A model generated the notes under the pieces. It worked only from the letters and a program-made list of their open reading frames with translations, had not been told where the DNA came from and did no database searches. Position numbers and translations under genes: made by a program. Below, one piece after another: positions 23,650 to 34,233 of a stretch of DNA of 64,000 nt. Source of the stretch: Anaerospora hongkongensis (GTDB lineage: Bacteria; Bacillota; Negativicutes; Sporomusales; DSM-15969); assembly GCF_004339805.1 (NCBI RefSeq), contig NZ_SLUI01000002.1, positions 372,001 through 436,000 on the forward strand, given 5' to 3'. The number at the start of each line of letters is the position of its first letter. Positions within the stretch are counted from its first letter, which is position 1.

Positions 23650-24225
23650 ATGAATAACGAACGAGGCGAAACCATCGGGCAGCGGATTCTGAACGCAGCG
23701 CGTACACTGTTTATCGAGCAAGGCGTTGAAAATGTAAACATGCACCAAATCGCTAAAATGGCTGAAATTGGCCAGGCAAGCTTATACCGCCGCTATGCGG
23801 AAAAAGGTGATATTTGTATTGAAATCGTACGCAATGAATGCCAGCCTCTATTTGACGAGGTGCAAACTTATCTTGACAGTTCGGCCAATCTGCCTGTTTT
23901 GGAACAGCTTTATCAGGTAATCGTTAAATTTGTTACCTTTATTGAGGCCAAAGCACCTTGGCTGTGCAGTGTAAGCCGCTCGACTTCCGGTTATCGTCCG
24001 CTCCAGTCACCACTGTACCAATGGATGCGCAGCACGTGCCAGGATTTGCTAAACAAAGCTGTCAGCCAGAATGAAATTGCCGATATAGACATTGTCTATA
24101 CTACAGAAATATTACTAGCAGCACTTCACAATGTGGACTTCCACCAAAAGGATCAGGAATTCTCCACACAACAGATGTTAAGCGGTCTGCACCGGGTCTT
24201 TATTGAAGGCTTAAAAAACAAATAA
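23650..24225 (+). CDS. TetR family transcriptional regulator
   Basis: A 191-residue regulator with an N-terminal TetR helix-turn-helix (GQRILNAARTLFIEQGVENVNMHQIAKMAEIGQASLYRRYAEKGD split over residues 13-57) and an all-helical ligand-binding C-terminal domain. An AAGGAGAATG ribosome site precedes the ATG. It diverges from rarD, with two matching operators in the shared region, so it very likely represses rarD and itself. The ligand is not predictable. Confidence 0.9.
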   Translation: MNNERGETIGQRILNAARTLFIEQGVENVNMHQIAKMAEIGQASLYRRYAEKGDICIEIVRNECQPLFDEVQTYLDSSANLPVLEQLYQVIVKFVTFIEAKAPWLCSVSRSTSGYRPLQSPLYQWMRSTCQDLLNKAVSQNEIADIDIVYTTEILLAALHNVDFHQKDQEFSTQQMLSGLHRVFIEGLKNK

Positions 24226-24227
24226 GA

Positions 24228-24259
24228 AACGAGGAGCGAAGTATCGCTCCTCGTTTTTT
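24228..24259. terminator. Bidirectional terminator between tetR and glmS
   Basis: Stem AAACGAGGAGCGA/TCGCTCCTCGTTT with a 4-base loop and six T residues; it ends tetR and, on the other strand, glmS. Confidence 0.93.
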
Positions 24260-24264
24260 CCTGC

Positions 24265-26094
<1,830 letters not shown>

Positions 26095-26124
26095 GTGATA
26101 TTCCTCCTAAATTACAAAATGAAG

Positions 26125-26273
26125 TATTTTGGCTCTGCAACTGAATTTGTCCTGCAGGTCACCCTGTAGTTTTGCCAGTTGCTCTCGACTGAAGCTAGCC
26201 GAGAGGTATCCGCTGAAGTACATCTCGATAAACCTCTCCCTCGTCTACTTGCCAGGCAGCAAGTACCAGCGCT
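26125..26273 (-). ncRNA. glmS ribozyme (GlcN6P-activated self-cleaving riboswitch)
   Basis: On the minus strand the leader has the cleavage-site context AAGCGC (expected cut between 26273 and 26272), GACGAGGGAGAGGTTTATCG, then GCGGATACCTCTCGGCT. These are the P1/P2 core, catalytic loop and pseudoknot strands of the glmS ribozyme, followed by the less conserved P3-P4 part. GlcN6P acts as cofactor; cleavage destabilises glmS mRNA. The 3' boundary is approximate. It ends about 30 nt before the glmS ATG. Confidence 0.92.
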
Positions 26274-26307
26274 TATTTTAGTGTCTCTCAAAACGAAATG
26301 TCTATCC

Positions 26308-26322
26308 CTATGCCTTTCTCAT
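26308..26322 (-). other. Minimal frame with perfect ribosome site ahead of the glmS ribozyme
   Basis: AGGAGGTG directly precedes a 4-codon frame (M-R-K-A, stop) between glmM and the ribozyme cleavage site. The spacing to the ATG is too short for efficient initiation, so the element may be fortuitous or a ribosome-standby or decoy site on the 5' fragment released by cleavage. Confidence 0.2.
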
Positions 26323-26347
26323 CACCTCCTGCGATATGTTTATACAT

Positions 26348-26380
26348 ATGCAAAGGAGCACAAAACGTGCTCCTTTGCAT
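26348..26380 (-). terminator. Hairpin between glmM and glmS
   Basis: Perfect 14-bp stem ATGCAAAGGAGCAC/GTGCTCCTTTGCAT with a 5-base loop, about 40 bp after the glmM stop. No T-tract follows on the minus strand, so it may be a stabilising 3' structure or partial terminator. Confidence 0.55.
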
Positions 26381-26418
26381 ACTTCATTCATTGTAATATA
26401 AACTGGCGATTTGGTCAA

Positions 26419-27759
26419 CTACGCCAGCTCGCTCTTCACTATTTCGGCAATGCCGTGTACGATGCGCTGCAGTTCTGTCTGACAAGGCCCTTCGGCCATC
26501 ACGCGGATTAAAGGTTCTGTCCCGGAGGAACGAACGAGAATGCGTCCGCTGTCGCCCAGTTCGGTTTCCCCGGCAGCAACTGCAGCAGAAATTGCCGTGT
26601 TATCCTGCCAGCCGGTCTGTGATTTTACCCGTACATTAACCAGCAGCTGCGGATATTTTGTCATGAGCTTGCCCAGCTCTGAAAGCTTCTTGCCAGAGGA
26701 TTGCACTGCACTGATTAACTGCAAAGCCGTGAGGACACCATCACCGGTAGTATTGTAATCACCGAAGATGATATGTCCCGACTGTTCGCCTCCCAGTACC
26801 AATCCCTTTTCTACCATAGCTTCCAGCACATACCGGTCACCTACCGGTGTCACCAGCACCTTGCCGCCGGCCTGCTTAATTGCCTTGTGCAGGCCAATAT
26901 TGCTCATAACGGTAGCCACCAGGGTATTGTCTTTGAGCTGGCCGGCTTTCATCAAATTAAGCGCGCACATGACCATAATCTGGTCACCATCCACTACCTG
27001 CCCCTGCTCATCAATTGCCAGACAACGGTCAGCATCACCATCATGGGCAATACCAATGTCCGCCTTATGCTCCAGCACCGCCTTTTGCAGGCCTTCAAGA
27101 TGAGTTGAACCGCAATGATCATTAATATTTATGCCCGTAGGCTGGTTGTTTAAGACAACGACCTCAGCCCCTAAACGTTTGAGCAGCAGCGGTGCCACTT
27201 CATAAGCTGCCCCGTGGGAGCAGTCAACTACCACTTTGAGCCCTGTAAAATTAACAGGAACAGTTCCGGCAATAAAATCCATATAGTCCTGAATAAGGTC
27301 ATGCCGATAGGCGATTGTTCCTACAGCGTCGCCTGTTGGCCGGGGCATAGTATCCGTCTCGGCCTGCACCAGCGACTCCAGACGGTCTTCTACGGCATCA
27401 GGCAGCTTATAGCCGGTACCGGCAAAAAATTTAATTCCATTATCCGGATACGGATTATGAGAGGCGGAAATTACAACGCCAGCCTGAGCATTGAGCTTGC
27501 GCGTAAGGTAAGCCACTGCCGGAGTTGGAACAACTCCCATCAGCACAGCCTGTCCGCCGGCAGAACAAATCCCGGCAGCCAGCGCTGCTTCCAGCATTTG
27601 ACCCGATATACGGGTATCCCTGCCAATTATAACTACCGGATTGGCATGTTCTTCGCCAAAGAGAAATGTTGCTGCCCGCCCCATTTTATAGGCCAGCTCC
27701 GCTGTTAACTCCGTATTTGCCACACCGCGTACGCCGTCGGTGCCAAAAAGTCGTGTCAT
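26419..27759 (-). CDS. glmM: Phosphoglucosamine mutase
   Basis: A 446-residue enzyme converting GlcN6P to GlcN1P. Starts RLFGTDGVRGVANTELTAE; the phosphoserine active loop is VVISASHNPYPDNGIKFF near residue 100; the metal loop is IAHDGDADRC near residue 240; the sugar-binding GGEQSGH and the C-terminal VRSSGTEPLIRVM phosphate site are present. Normal length. It lies downstream of the FAD protein gene, with glmS next, so both enzymes of the pathway are adjacent. In many Firmicutes GlmM also binds and restrains CdaA, encoded upstream here. Confidence 0.97.
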   Translation of the reverse strand: MTRLFGTDGVRGVANTELTAELAYKMGRAATFLFGEEHANPVVIIGRDTRISGQMLEAALAAGICSAGGQAVLMGVVPTPAVAYLTRKLNAQAGVVISASHNPYPDNGIKFFAGTGYKLPDAVEDRLESLVQAETDTMPRPTGDAVGTIAYRHDLIQDYMDFIAGTVPVNFTGLKVVVDCSHGAAYEVAPLLLKRLGAEVVVLNNQPTGININDHCGSTHLEGLQKAVLEHKADIGIAHDGDADRCLAIDEQGQVVDGDQIMVMCALNLMKAGQLKDNTLVATVMSNIGLHKAIKQAGGKVLVTPVGDRYVLEAMVEKGLVLGGEQSGHIIFGDYNTTGDGVLTALQLISAVQSSGKKLSELGKLMTKYPQLLVNVRVKSQTGWQDNTAISAAVAAGETELGDSGRILVRSSGTEPLIRVMAEGPCQTELQRIVHGIAEIVKSELA

Positions 27760-27811
27760 GTATTTGTCTGTCTCCCTTCGTCTTTAGCTGATACAAACGT
27801 AACATTTGCCG

Positions 27812-29410
27812 TCAGCTTGGTTTATATTCCTTCATCAGTGCCAAGGCCCCATTAACCCCATCGAGAGCCGCACTCATTATGCCGCCTGCATAGCCAGCGC
27901 CTTCACCGATCGGATAGAATCCCCGGGTCGAAGCCGACTCACAGTTGTCATTGCGTACAAGACGCACCGGGGCAGATGTCCGGGTTTCCACACCCGTCAT
28001 CCGCGCCCCCGGATCATCAAAGCCACGTATCTTGCGGCCGAACTCCGGTAATGCTCCGGCAAGCGTATCTGTTACGAATTCAGGTAAGCAGCGGCGTAAA
28101 TCGGCCGCCACTACACCAGGGCCATAAGTAGCCTCAGTGGAAAACTGCGTGCTGCCGCTTTTGCCACTTAAGAAATCGCCAACACTCTGCACCGGGGCGA
28201 AATAGTTCTTCCCGCCCGCTGCAAAAGCCAGCCGTTCATAACGCCTTTGAAATTCAATACCGCTTAGAGGATGATCACCGCAATCAGCAGGATTAACATT
28301 AACCACTACAGCACTATTGGCAATCCCGCTGGCTCTGGCATGAAGACTCATACCATTGGTGACGACTCCGCCCTCTTCCGATGCTCCAGCTACTACCAGA
28401 CCGCCGGGACACATGCAGAAGGAATACGCTGTTCGGCCACTGGCCTTGTCATGATAAACTAAGGCATAATCAGCAGCCCCCAGCTTCGGATGACCTGCCA
28501 AGGCCCCATACTGAGCCCGGTCAATGAGTTCCTGAGGATGTTCAATGCGCACACCAATGGCAAAAGGCTTGGCTTCAATTGCAACGCCCCGGTCGTAAAG
28601 CATCTGGTAAGTGTCGCGAGCGCTGTGGCCGGGGCCGAACAGTACTGTCTGGCAGGGTATCTCTTCACTGCCGTTAACAATCAGGCCCTCCAGCTGGCCG
28701 CTTCGAATCGTAATATCCGTCACCGTTGCTTCAAACCTAACCGTTCCGCCAAGCGCAATAATACGCTGACGGATATTCTTTACTACCTGACGCAGTAAAT
28801 CGGTCCCCACATGAGGCTTATGCTGATATTTTATTTCCGGCGGCGCACCAGCTTCTACCAGGATACCAAGTACCTGCTGCATGCGCGGGTCATTGACCCG
28901 GGTCGTCAATTTGCCATCGGAAAATGTTCCCGCCCCGCCTTCGCCAAACTGCACATTGGAATTAGCGTCAAACTGACCTGTTTGCCAAAACTGCCTTACA
29001 TCCAGAGCGCGCCTGTCCACATCACGGCCTCTTTCGAGCAGCACGGGTCTGTAGCCCTGCTGGGCTAGTGTCAATGCTGCCAGCAAACCGGCCGGACCGG
29101 CTCCAACCACCACGGGCGGATGCGCTAAACTTTTTTGGCCAATTTGAACCGGCTCGCCAGCAGCCTCGATTAGCTGCACTACGTCTTTATCATTGCCCAG
29201 ACGGGCTAAGACTGCTCCTTCGGCGCTGTTAATATTAACATGAAGCGAGTATACAAAGGATATATTATTTTTACGCCGGGCATCGATAGCCCGGCGCACA
29301 ACATAGACCTCATTTATGCTTTCAACCGGCAACCCAAGCCGCCTGGCAGTCAGCCTTTCAATCGGTGTCTCGTCTGTAACTGGAATACGAAAATTAGTAA
29401 TACGCAGCAA
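27812..29410 (-). CDS. FAD-dependent oxidoreductase of unknown role
   Basis: A 532-residue flavoprotein. A small N-terminal domain (residues 1-90, with VYVVRRAIDARRKNNISFVYSL split by helices) precedes the FAD Rossmann motif VVVGAGPAGLLAALTLAQQG near residue 100, VQFGEGGAGTFSDGKLTTR, and a C-terminal FAD motif YPIGEGAGYAGGIMSAA. It belongs to the uncharacterised dehydrogenase family often found next to glmM in Firmicutes. Start is TTG at 29410 behind AAGGGGAAG. It lies downstream of the repeat that separates it from cdaR. Substrate unknown. Confidence 0.82.
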   Translation of the reverse strand: MLRITNFRIPVTDETPIERLTARRLGLPVESINEVYVVRRAIDARRKNNISFVYSLHVNINSAEGAVLARLGNDKDVVQLIEAAGEPVQIGQKSLAHPPVVVGAGPAGLLAALTLAQQGYRPVLLERGRDVDRRALDVRQFWQTGQFDANSNVQFGEGGAGTFSDGKLTTRVNDPRMQQVLGILVEAGAPPEIKYQHKPHVGTDLLRQVVKNIRQRIIALGGTVRFEATVTDITIRSGQLEGLIVNGSEEIPCQTVLFGPGHSARDTYQMLYDRGVAIEAKPFAIGVRIEHPQELIDRAQYGALAGHPKLGAADYALVYHDKASGRTAYSFCMCPGGLVVAGASEEGGVVTNGMSLHARASGIANSAVVVNVNPADCGDHPLSGIEFQRRYERLAFAAGGKNYFAPVQSVGDFLSGKSGSTQFSTEATYGPGVVAADLRRCLPEFVTDTLAGALPEFGRKIRGFDDPGARMTGVETRTSAPVRLVRNDNCESASTRGFYPIGEGAGYAGGIMSAALDGVNGALALMKEYKPS

Positions 29411-29700
29411 CGCTACTTCCCCTTTTGAGAGTTAATTATTTTGATGTTCTTCTATATTGTGCACCCCATAAGGGGAGCTATTCACCACAAACTGCCGCAA
29501 GCTTGTCCCCATTGCCTGAAGGCTCAGGTCAACTCCAATGCTTGGAAGCTAAAATGAGATTGCCATGTAGGCTGCACTCCTCGCAATGACAAATGGCCGC
29601 TCTTGCTTAGCTCTAATCCACCTGTGCACCCCGCAGGGGAGCTTCTCACCGACCAACCGCCGCAAGCCCCGTTCCCCTTCGTCCCTCATGCCGCAAAGCT
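29411..29700. repeat. Composite intergenic repeats between cdaR and the FAD protein gene
   Basis: Non-coding stretch made of short dispersed repeats. Two copies of the GTGCACCCC..GGGGAGCT hairpin motif (near 29459 and 29626) each precede a CCGCAAGC-type spacer. One diverged copy of the TGAGATTGCC..GCAATGACA element (29555-29591) is present. The same modules recur at 35483-35700 and 39040-39507. No gene is seen. Confidence 0.8.
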
Positions 29701-29825
29701 CAGGCCGTCGAGAAGGCTCCAGCTGCTAGGCGGGGAAAAAGAGGCGAGTGAAGACAGTACAGCGGCGGTACGGCAAGCTCGCCTCTTTTTCCCTAACAAC
29801 GCAGATGGTGTCTTATCGGCGGCCG
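29701..29825. repeat. Large palindromic repeat element, copy 1 (AT-rich stem variant)
   Basis: Outer arms GTCGAGAAGGCTCCAGCTGC and GCAGATGGTGTCTTATCGGC are partly complementary and match copies at 35714 and 39508. The inner stem is AAAAAGAGGCGAG/CTCGCCTCTTTTT here, but a GC-rich GGGGGAGGCGCAA/TTGCGCCTCCCCC in the other copies, so pairing is kept while sequence changes. Because the stem is bordered by A5 and T5, this copy also looks like a bidirectional intrinsic terminator 4 bp after the cdaR stop. Confidence 0.85.
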
Positions 29826-29828
29826 TCT

Positions 29829-30746
29829 CTATTTGGGTTGGACTTGGATGTTGACGACAACAGTCTGCTGTGAAATAACCAGGCCTTCTTTGGCCTGCAA
29901 TTTAACTTCCCGTTTCGTATCATGGTTGATACCGCTGAGATTAATCGGCTCTGTATAAATGAACTCCAGTTTCTCCAGTTGTTCGGCCGAACCGGTTACT
30001 TCAATTTTGGTCGGATCGGTAGTAATCCCTCGGAGGACATGTCCACCTGCCAGTTCACCATAAATGAGTGGCCGGATATCGACCATTTTTCTAACGCCCT
30101 CTTTAGAAAACACTACGGAAATCGTTACTTTATCGGGAAAGACAGTGAGACCTTCCACTTCTTTACCTGACTTATTTACCGGAACTAACGGAATTGCTGC
30201 CTGAAAATCGGCATTTTTATTGGTTACATCAGCAAGTACATATACTTGTTCGACATTCTCAACTATTGTTTTCGGACCTTCAATGGTTACTTTCTCATGA
30301 CTGGACGTAACTTTGCCGACAGCGGCCCCCGCCGTAGCCGTCCCGGTCAGGCGAATGTCTATCGGCAATTGACGGCTCACCGCCGTATCAATCCGAATCG
30401 TAGCTTTGTCCGGATTTATTTCCAATAGCTCCACGCTGGAAGGAATCTGCGTATTGATTTTAACGGTATTTCGTCCCTCCGCTAAGCCTTTCACATCGAT
30501 ATACGCGACCATATCTTTTGCCAATAGACCGGCAATAATGCTTCTGGGGCCTCTCAGCTTTATTCTAACCGTATCCGGAAGATCAGACACAACCAAATTC
30601 GTTTGTCCGTTGCGCACTTCCAACGGGAGAGTAAAGCTTGACTCTATCGGTGGATTTTGTTCATTCATAACATAAAGCCACAAAATAGCGGCCAAAATGA
30701 GCGCTACAATTTTAGCCGTTAAATTATTGCTGGTAATTTTACTCAT
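29829..30746 (-). CDS. cdaR: YbbR-domain regulator of diadenylate cyclase
   Basis: A 305-residue membrane-anchored protein: one N-terminal helix (LTAKIVALILAAILWLYVMNEQNPP) followed by four YbbR-like beta repeats outside the membrane (recurring PDKVTI/IKLRGPRS-type motifs near residues 60, 115, 200 and 245). In Firmicutes this protein binds CdaA and tunes c-di-AMP synthesis. Its start overlaps the cdaA stop by 4 bp. A palindromic repeat begins 4 bp after its stop. Confidence 0.9.
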   Translation of the reverse strand: MSKITSNNLTAKIVALILAAILWLYVMNEQNPPIESSFTLPLEVRNGQTNLVVSDLPDTVRIKLRGPRSIIAGLLAKDMVAYIDVKGLAEGRNTVKINTQIPSSVELLEINPDKATIRIDTAVSRQLPIDIRLTGTATAGAAVGKVTSSHEKVTIEGPKTIVENVEQVYVLADVTNKNADFQAAIPLVPVNKSGKEVEGLTVFPDKVTISVVFSKEGVRKMVDIRPLIYGELAGGHVLRGITTDPTKIEVTGSAEQLEKLEFIYTEPINLSGINHDTKREVKLQAKEGLVISQQTVVVNIQVQPK

Positions 30747-31561
30747 TGCGATGGCCTCCAGTTAAAGAAGTCGGTGAATGACACTTGCTTGCTCACCAGG
30801 AAAGGCCGCAATTTGTCTTTTAGCGTTTCGCTGTCAAGATAACGTGTCAACCGCCCCCCATAGACATAGGAGATCGTGCCTGTTTCTTCGCTTACAACCA
30901 CTACTACCGAGTCAGTTTGTTCAGTCATACCGATTGCCGCCCGATGCCGGGTACCCAATTCCTTATTCAGCGTCCGGTCCTCAGTCAAAGGCAGCAGGCA
31001 GCCTGCGGCCATTACCCGGTTACCACGGATGATAACGGCACCATCATGCATCGGCGTATTAGGAATGAAGATATTGGTCAGAAATTCACTGGATACCAGT
31101 CCGTCAATTTTCATCCCCGTCTCGATGTAATCATTCAAACCAATGGCCCGTTCAAAAACCAGCAGGGCCCCAATTTTATTTTTAGAAAGCGAAGTTACCG
31201 CCCGCGTTACTTCCGCCAGCAGGGACTCAGCTTCCTCTTCATTCATAAAACCTGTTTTACTAAATATCTTGCCCCGCCCTAATTGTTCTAATGCTCTTCT
31301 CAGTTCCGGCTGAAAAACTACCGGTAAAGCAACCAAAACAACCGTCATGCTTTTCTGAAGCAGCCAGTTCACTACGTTCAATCCCAGCCACTTGCTTACC
31401 AGCGTAGCAAACAATAGCACAACCAAGCCTTTCAGCAGTGCTACCGCCCGGGTATCTTTAATCAAAGCGTATGACTTATATAAGACAAAAGCTACCAAAA
31501 CAACATCCAGAATATCCAGCAAAGTAACGGTAGATAAAATTCCTCTAATTTGCAATAACAT
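30743..31561 (-). CDS. cdaA: Diadenylate cyclase CdaA
   Basis: A 272-residue membrane enzyme that condenses two ATP to c-di-AMP, an essential messenger for osmolyte and cell-wall control. Three N-terminal helices (residues 10-75) precede the DAC domain with the two catalytic motifs DGAVIIRGNRVMAAGC and GTRHRAAIGMTEQTD. First gene of the cdaA-cdaR pair. Length and layout match CdaA of bacilli and clostridia. Frame start at 31561 is ATG. Confidence 0.95.
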   Translation of the reverse strand: MLLQIRGILSTVTLLDILDVVLVAFVLYKSYALIKDTRAVALLKGLVVLLFATLVSKWLGLNVVNWLLQKSMTVVLVALPVVFQPELRRALEQLGRGKIFSKTGFMNEEEAESLLAEVTRAVTSLSKNKIGALLVFERAIGLNDYIETGMKIDGLVSSEFLTNIFIPNTPMHDGAVIIRGNRVMAAGCLLPLTEDRTLNKELGTRHRAAIGMTEQTDSVVVVVSEETGTISYVYGGRLTRYLDSETLKDKLRPFLVSKQVSFTDFFNWRPSQ

Positions 31562-31642
31562 GAACGGTGCACCTCATAGTCGGATTCTTCATGTTATTCT
31601 ACCCATAAACAGGAAAAACCTTTAGTTTCATCGGCAGGTTGT

Positions 31643-31691
31643 AAAAAATAAATAAAAAAGTAAAAGCCACGGTACTTTTGCACCGTGGCTT
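31643..31691 (-). terminator. Terminator of the arg-ilvE transcript
   Basis: Stem AAGCCACGGT/ACCGTGGCTT (31664-31673, 31682-31691) followed on the minus strand by TTTTACTTTTTT. It lies 20 bp after the ilvE stop. Confidence 0.92.
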
Positions 31692-31710
31692 GATAGTTAC
31701 AGTCCGCCCG

Positions 31711-32781
31711 CTATATCGCTACGACCGGATCTATCCAATTATGCTTATCAGGTACATGCCCATACTGAATACCTGTAACCTGATCAAATAACTTTTGCGC
31801 AAATGGGCCGGTTTGATTTCCGTTGATGATAATTTTTTCGCCTTTCCAGGACAATTCGCCTACAGGCGAAATTACTGCTGCTGTGCCGGAGCCAAAAGCT
31901 TCTTCCAGCTGACCCTTTGCATTGGCAGCAAAAACTTCATCAATACTGATTTCCCGCTCGCTGACTGGTACGCCCCAATCCTTTGCCAGCTCGATAACGG
32001 TACGGCGGGTAATACCGCCTAGAATACTGCCGTTCAAGGCAGGCGTAATGAGTTCACCATTAATTTTAAAGAAAATATTCATGGTGCCTACTTCTTCTAT
32101 GTACTTGCGCTCGGTAGCATCAAGCCATAACACTTGTGCGTAGCCTTCTTTTTTCGCTTCTTCCTGTGCACGCAGCGATGCAGCATAGTTGGCTGGTGTT
32201 TTAGCTTCGCCAACCCCGCCTTTAATTGCACGGACATATTTATCTTCCACCCGGATACTAACTGGATTAAATCCGGCGGCATAGTAAGCACCGACAGGAG
32301 ATAGGATAATGAAAAGTTTGTAATGGTCTGAACTCTTCACCCCAACGTAAGGATCGTTGGCAACAATAAAAGGACGGATATATAAACTAGTGCCCTTTTT
32401 GGCCGGAACCCAAGCCTGGTCGATTTCCAGCAGTGTTTTCAGTCCCTTAGTGACTACAGCAACATCGATCCGCGGAATACAGAGAATGTCTGCCGAACGG
32501 TTAAAGCGATTTAAGTAGTCTTCAGTTCTAAACAACACGATTTGGCTATCCTGACGAAAAGCTTTCATTCCCTCAAAAATGGCCTGTCCATAGTGAAGCA
32601 CCATTGCAGACGGTTCTAGTCCGAACTGTCCATATGGTTCAATGCGGGGGCTGTGCCAGCCTTTGCCTGTTTCGTAATCCATTACAAACATGTGGTCAGT
32701 AAAATGCCTACCAAAGCCTAATTGACTTTCGTCAGGGAGCGTACCCGGCTTAGCTACTTTGGTGATTGCTAGTTCGCTCAT
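31711..32781 (-). CDS. ilvE: Branched-chain-amino-acid aminotransferase
   Basis: A 356-residue fold-type IV PLP enzyme that transfers the amino group between glutamate and branched-chain keto acids. Signs: LHYGQAIFEGMKAFR, LYIRPFIVANDP, GGVGEAKTPANYAASL (with the PLP-contacting region), YIEEVGTMNIFF and GSGTAAVISPVG. Length fits the eukaryote-like BCAT group. AAGGAGGCC ribosome site. It lies 39 bp after argH in the same orientation and precedes the only clear terminator, so it is probably the last gene of the argFGH transcript. Confidence 0.93.
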   Translation of the reverse strand: MSELAITKVAKPGTLPDESQLGFGRHFTDHMFVMDYETGKGWHSPRIEPYGQFGLEPSAMVLHYGQAIFEGMKAFRQDSQIVLFRTEDYLNRFNRSADILCIPRIDVAVVTKGLKTLLEIDQAWVPAKKGTSLYIRPFIVANDPYVGVKSSDHYKLFIILSPVGAYYAAGFNPVSIRVEDKYVRAIKGGVGEAKTPANYAASLRAQEEAKKEGYAQVLWLDATERKYIEEVGTMNIFFKINGELITPALNGSILGGITRRTVIELAKDWGVPVSEREISIDEVFAANAKGQLEEAFGSGTAAVISPVGELSWKGEKIIINGNQTGPFAQKLFDQVTGIQYGHVPDKHNWIDPVVAI

Positions 32782-32820
32782 TCTTGTGCGGCCTCCTTTA
32801 TCGGTGTAGGATTAGAAAAA

Positions 32821-34233
32821 TTATAGTCCTACTTTCCTGTATGTGTCAAGTACACCTTGCTGCTTCGTCAGTAAGGCTTTCGCATTAGTGACTTGCCGTG
32901 CCACTTGTACAGGCGATGTGCCGCCATGGGAATTGCGGTTTTGTACGCAGGTTTCAATCTGAATGGCTTGCAGGATATCTGCCTCAAACAGGGGAGAAAA
33001 CTGCCGGAACTCCTCCAGGCTTAATTCAGCCAGCCATTTGCGCTCTTCTATGCAATACCGAACCGATCGGCCCACAACTTCATGGGCCTGACGGAATGGC
33101 AGCCCTTTTTTCACTAAATAGTCAGCCATGTCGGTTGCATTGGAAAAATCCCGCTGCAGCGAATCCAGTGTCCGTTCTCCATTAACTTTCATTGCTTTAA
33201 GCATGGAAGCATACACGGATAAGCTGAATTTTATGGTGTCGATAGTGTCAAACAAACCTTCCTTGTCTTCCTGCAAATCCTTGTTATAAGCCAGCGGCAA
33301 TCCTTTTGCCACGGTCAGCATCGCCATCAGGTGACCAAATACACGTCCCGTTTTGCCGCGTACCAGTTCGGAAACATCAGGATTTTTCTTTTGCGGCATA
33401 ATGCTGGAGCCGGTACAATGGGCATCATCCAGTTCAATGAACCGGAATTCCGCACTGGACCAGAGGATAATTTCTTCACTAAGGCGGCTGAGATGCATCA
33501 TCAGAATTGATGCGAAAGACAGAAACTCCAATATATAATCCCGGTCGCTGACAGCATCGATACTATTTTCATAAAGAGCACCAAAATTCAGCTGCTCGGC
33601 CACATAATGCGGATCAATGGGAAAAGTTGTACCAGCTAATGCGCCTGCTCCCAGCGGCATTACATCCGTTCTTTCCCACACACCCTGCAGCCGGCCAAAG
33701 TCACGGGCCAGCATCGAGAAATATGTCATTATGTGATGGGAAAATAGAATTGGCTGGGCCCGCTGCAAATGAGTATAGCCAGGCATGATTACATCACCAT
33801 GTTTTTCGGCAGTCTCAACAATTGCCGCCTGCAGTTCGGTTACCAGCGCGGCAATCGCTGCTATTTCGCGGCGCAGGTACATGTGCGTATCCAGCGCCAC
33901 TTGATCATTGCGGCTGCGGGCGGTATGCAGTCGTCCGCCAATAGGACCAATACGGTCGATCAGCCGTTTTTCAATGTTCATATGAATATCTTCTAAAGAA
34001 ACCTCAAAAGAGAAATTACCTGCTTCAATATCAGCGAGAATCCCTTCCAGGCCGGCAACGATTTGTTCGGCATCGGAGCCGGGAATGATACCGCACTTGG
34101 CCAGCATACGGGCATGGGCAATGCTGCCCGCGATATCTTCTTTGTACATACGGCAGTCAAAAGAAATGGAGGAGGTAAACTCCTCCACTCCTTTGTCGGT
34201 GCCCTTAGTAAAACGGCCACCCCAAAGCTTCAT
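32821..34233 (-). CDS. argH: Argininosuccinate lyase
   Basis: A 470-residue fumarase-superfamily enzyme splitting argininosuccinate to arginine and fumarate. The start [18 protein letters not shown] is diagnostic; [25 protein letters not shown] (catalytic His) and the signature [20 protein letters not shown] (catalytic Ser loop) are all present. Starts on the last base of the argG stop region (1-bp overlap), so the two are coupled. Confidence 0.97.
   Translation of the reverse strand: MKLWGGRFTKGTDKGVEEFTSSISFDCRMYKEDIAGSIAHARMLAKCGIIPGSDAEQIVAGLEGILADIEAGNFSFEVSLEDIHMNIEKRLIDRIGPIGGRLHTARSRNDQVALDTHMYLRREIAAIAALVTELQAAIVETAEKHGDVIMPGYTHLQRAQPILFSHHIMTYFSMLARDFGRLQGVWERTDVMPLGAGALAGTTFPIDPHYVAEQLNFGALYENSIDAVSDRDYILEFLSFASILMMHLSRLSEEIILWSSAEFRFIELDDAHCTGSSIMPQKKNPDVSELVRGKTGRVFGHLMAMLTVAKGLPLAYNKDLQEDKEGLFDTIDTIKFSLSVYASMLKAMKVNGERTLDSLQRDFSNATDMADYLVKKGLPFRQAHEVVGRSVRYCIEERKWLAELSLEEFRQFSPLFEADILQAIQIETCVQNRNSHGGTSPVQVARQVTNAKALLTKQQGVLDTYRKVGL

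Noticed and set aside
22546-23748. Extended 400-residue form of RarD
   Set aside because: The extra N-terminus runs through the promoter and both operators and overlaps the tetR start; the ATG at 23484 has a ribosome site and matches the family start.
27214-27708. 164-codon plus-strand frame opposite glmM
   Set aside because: Shadow of a strongly conserved enzyme gene; codon composition is that of an antisense frame and no ribosome site is seen.
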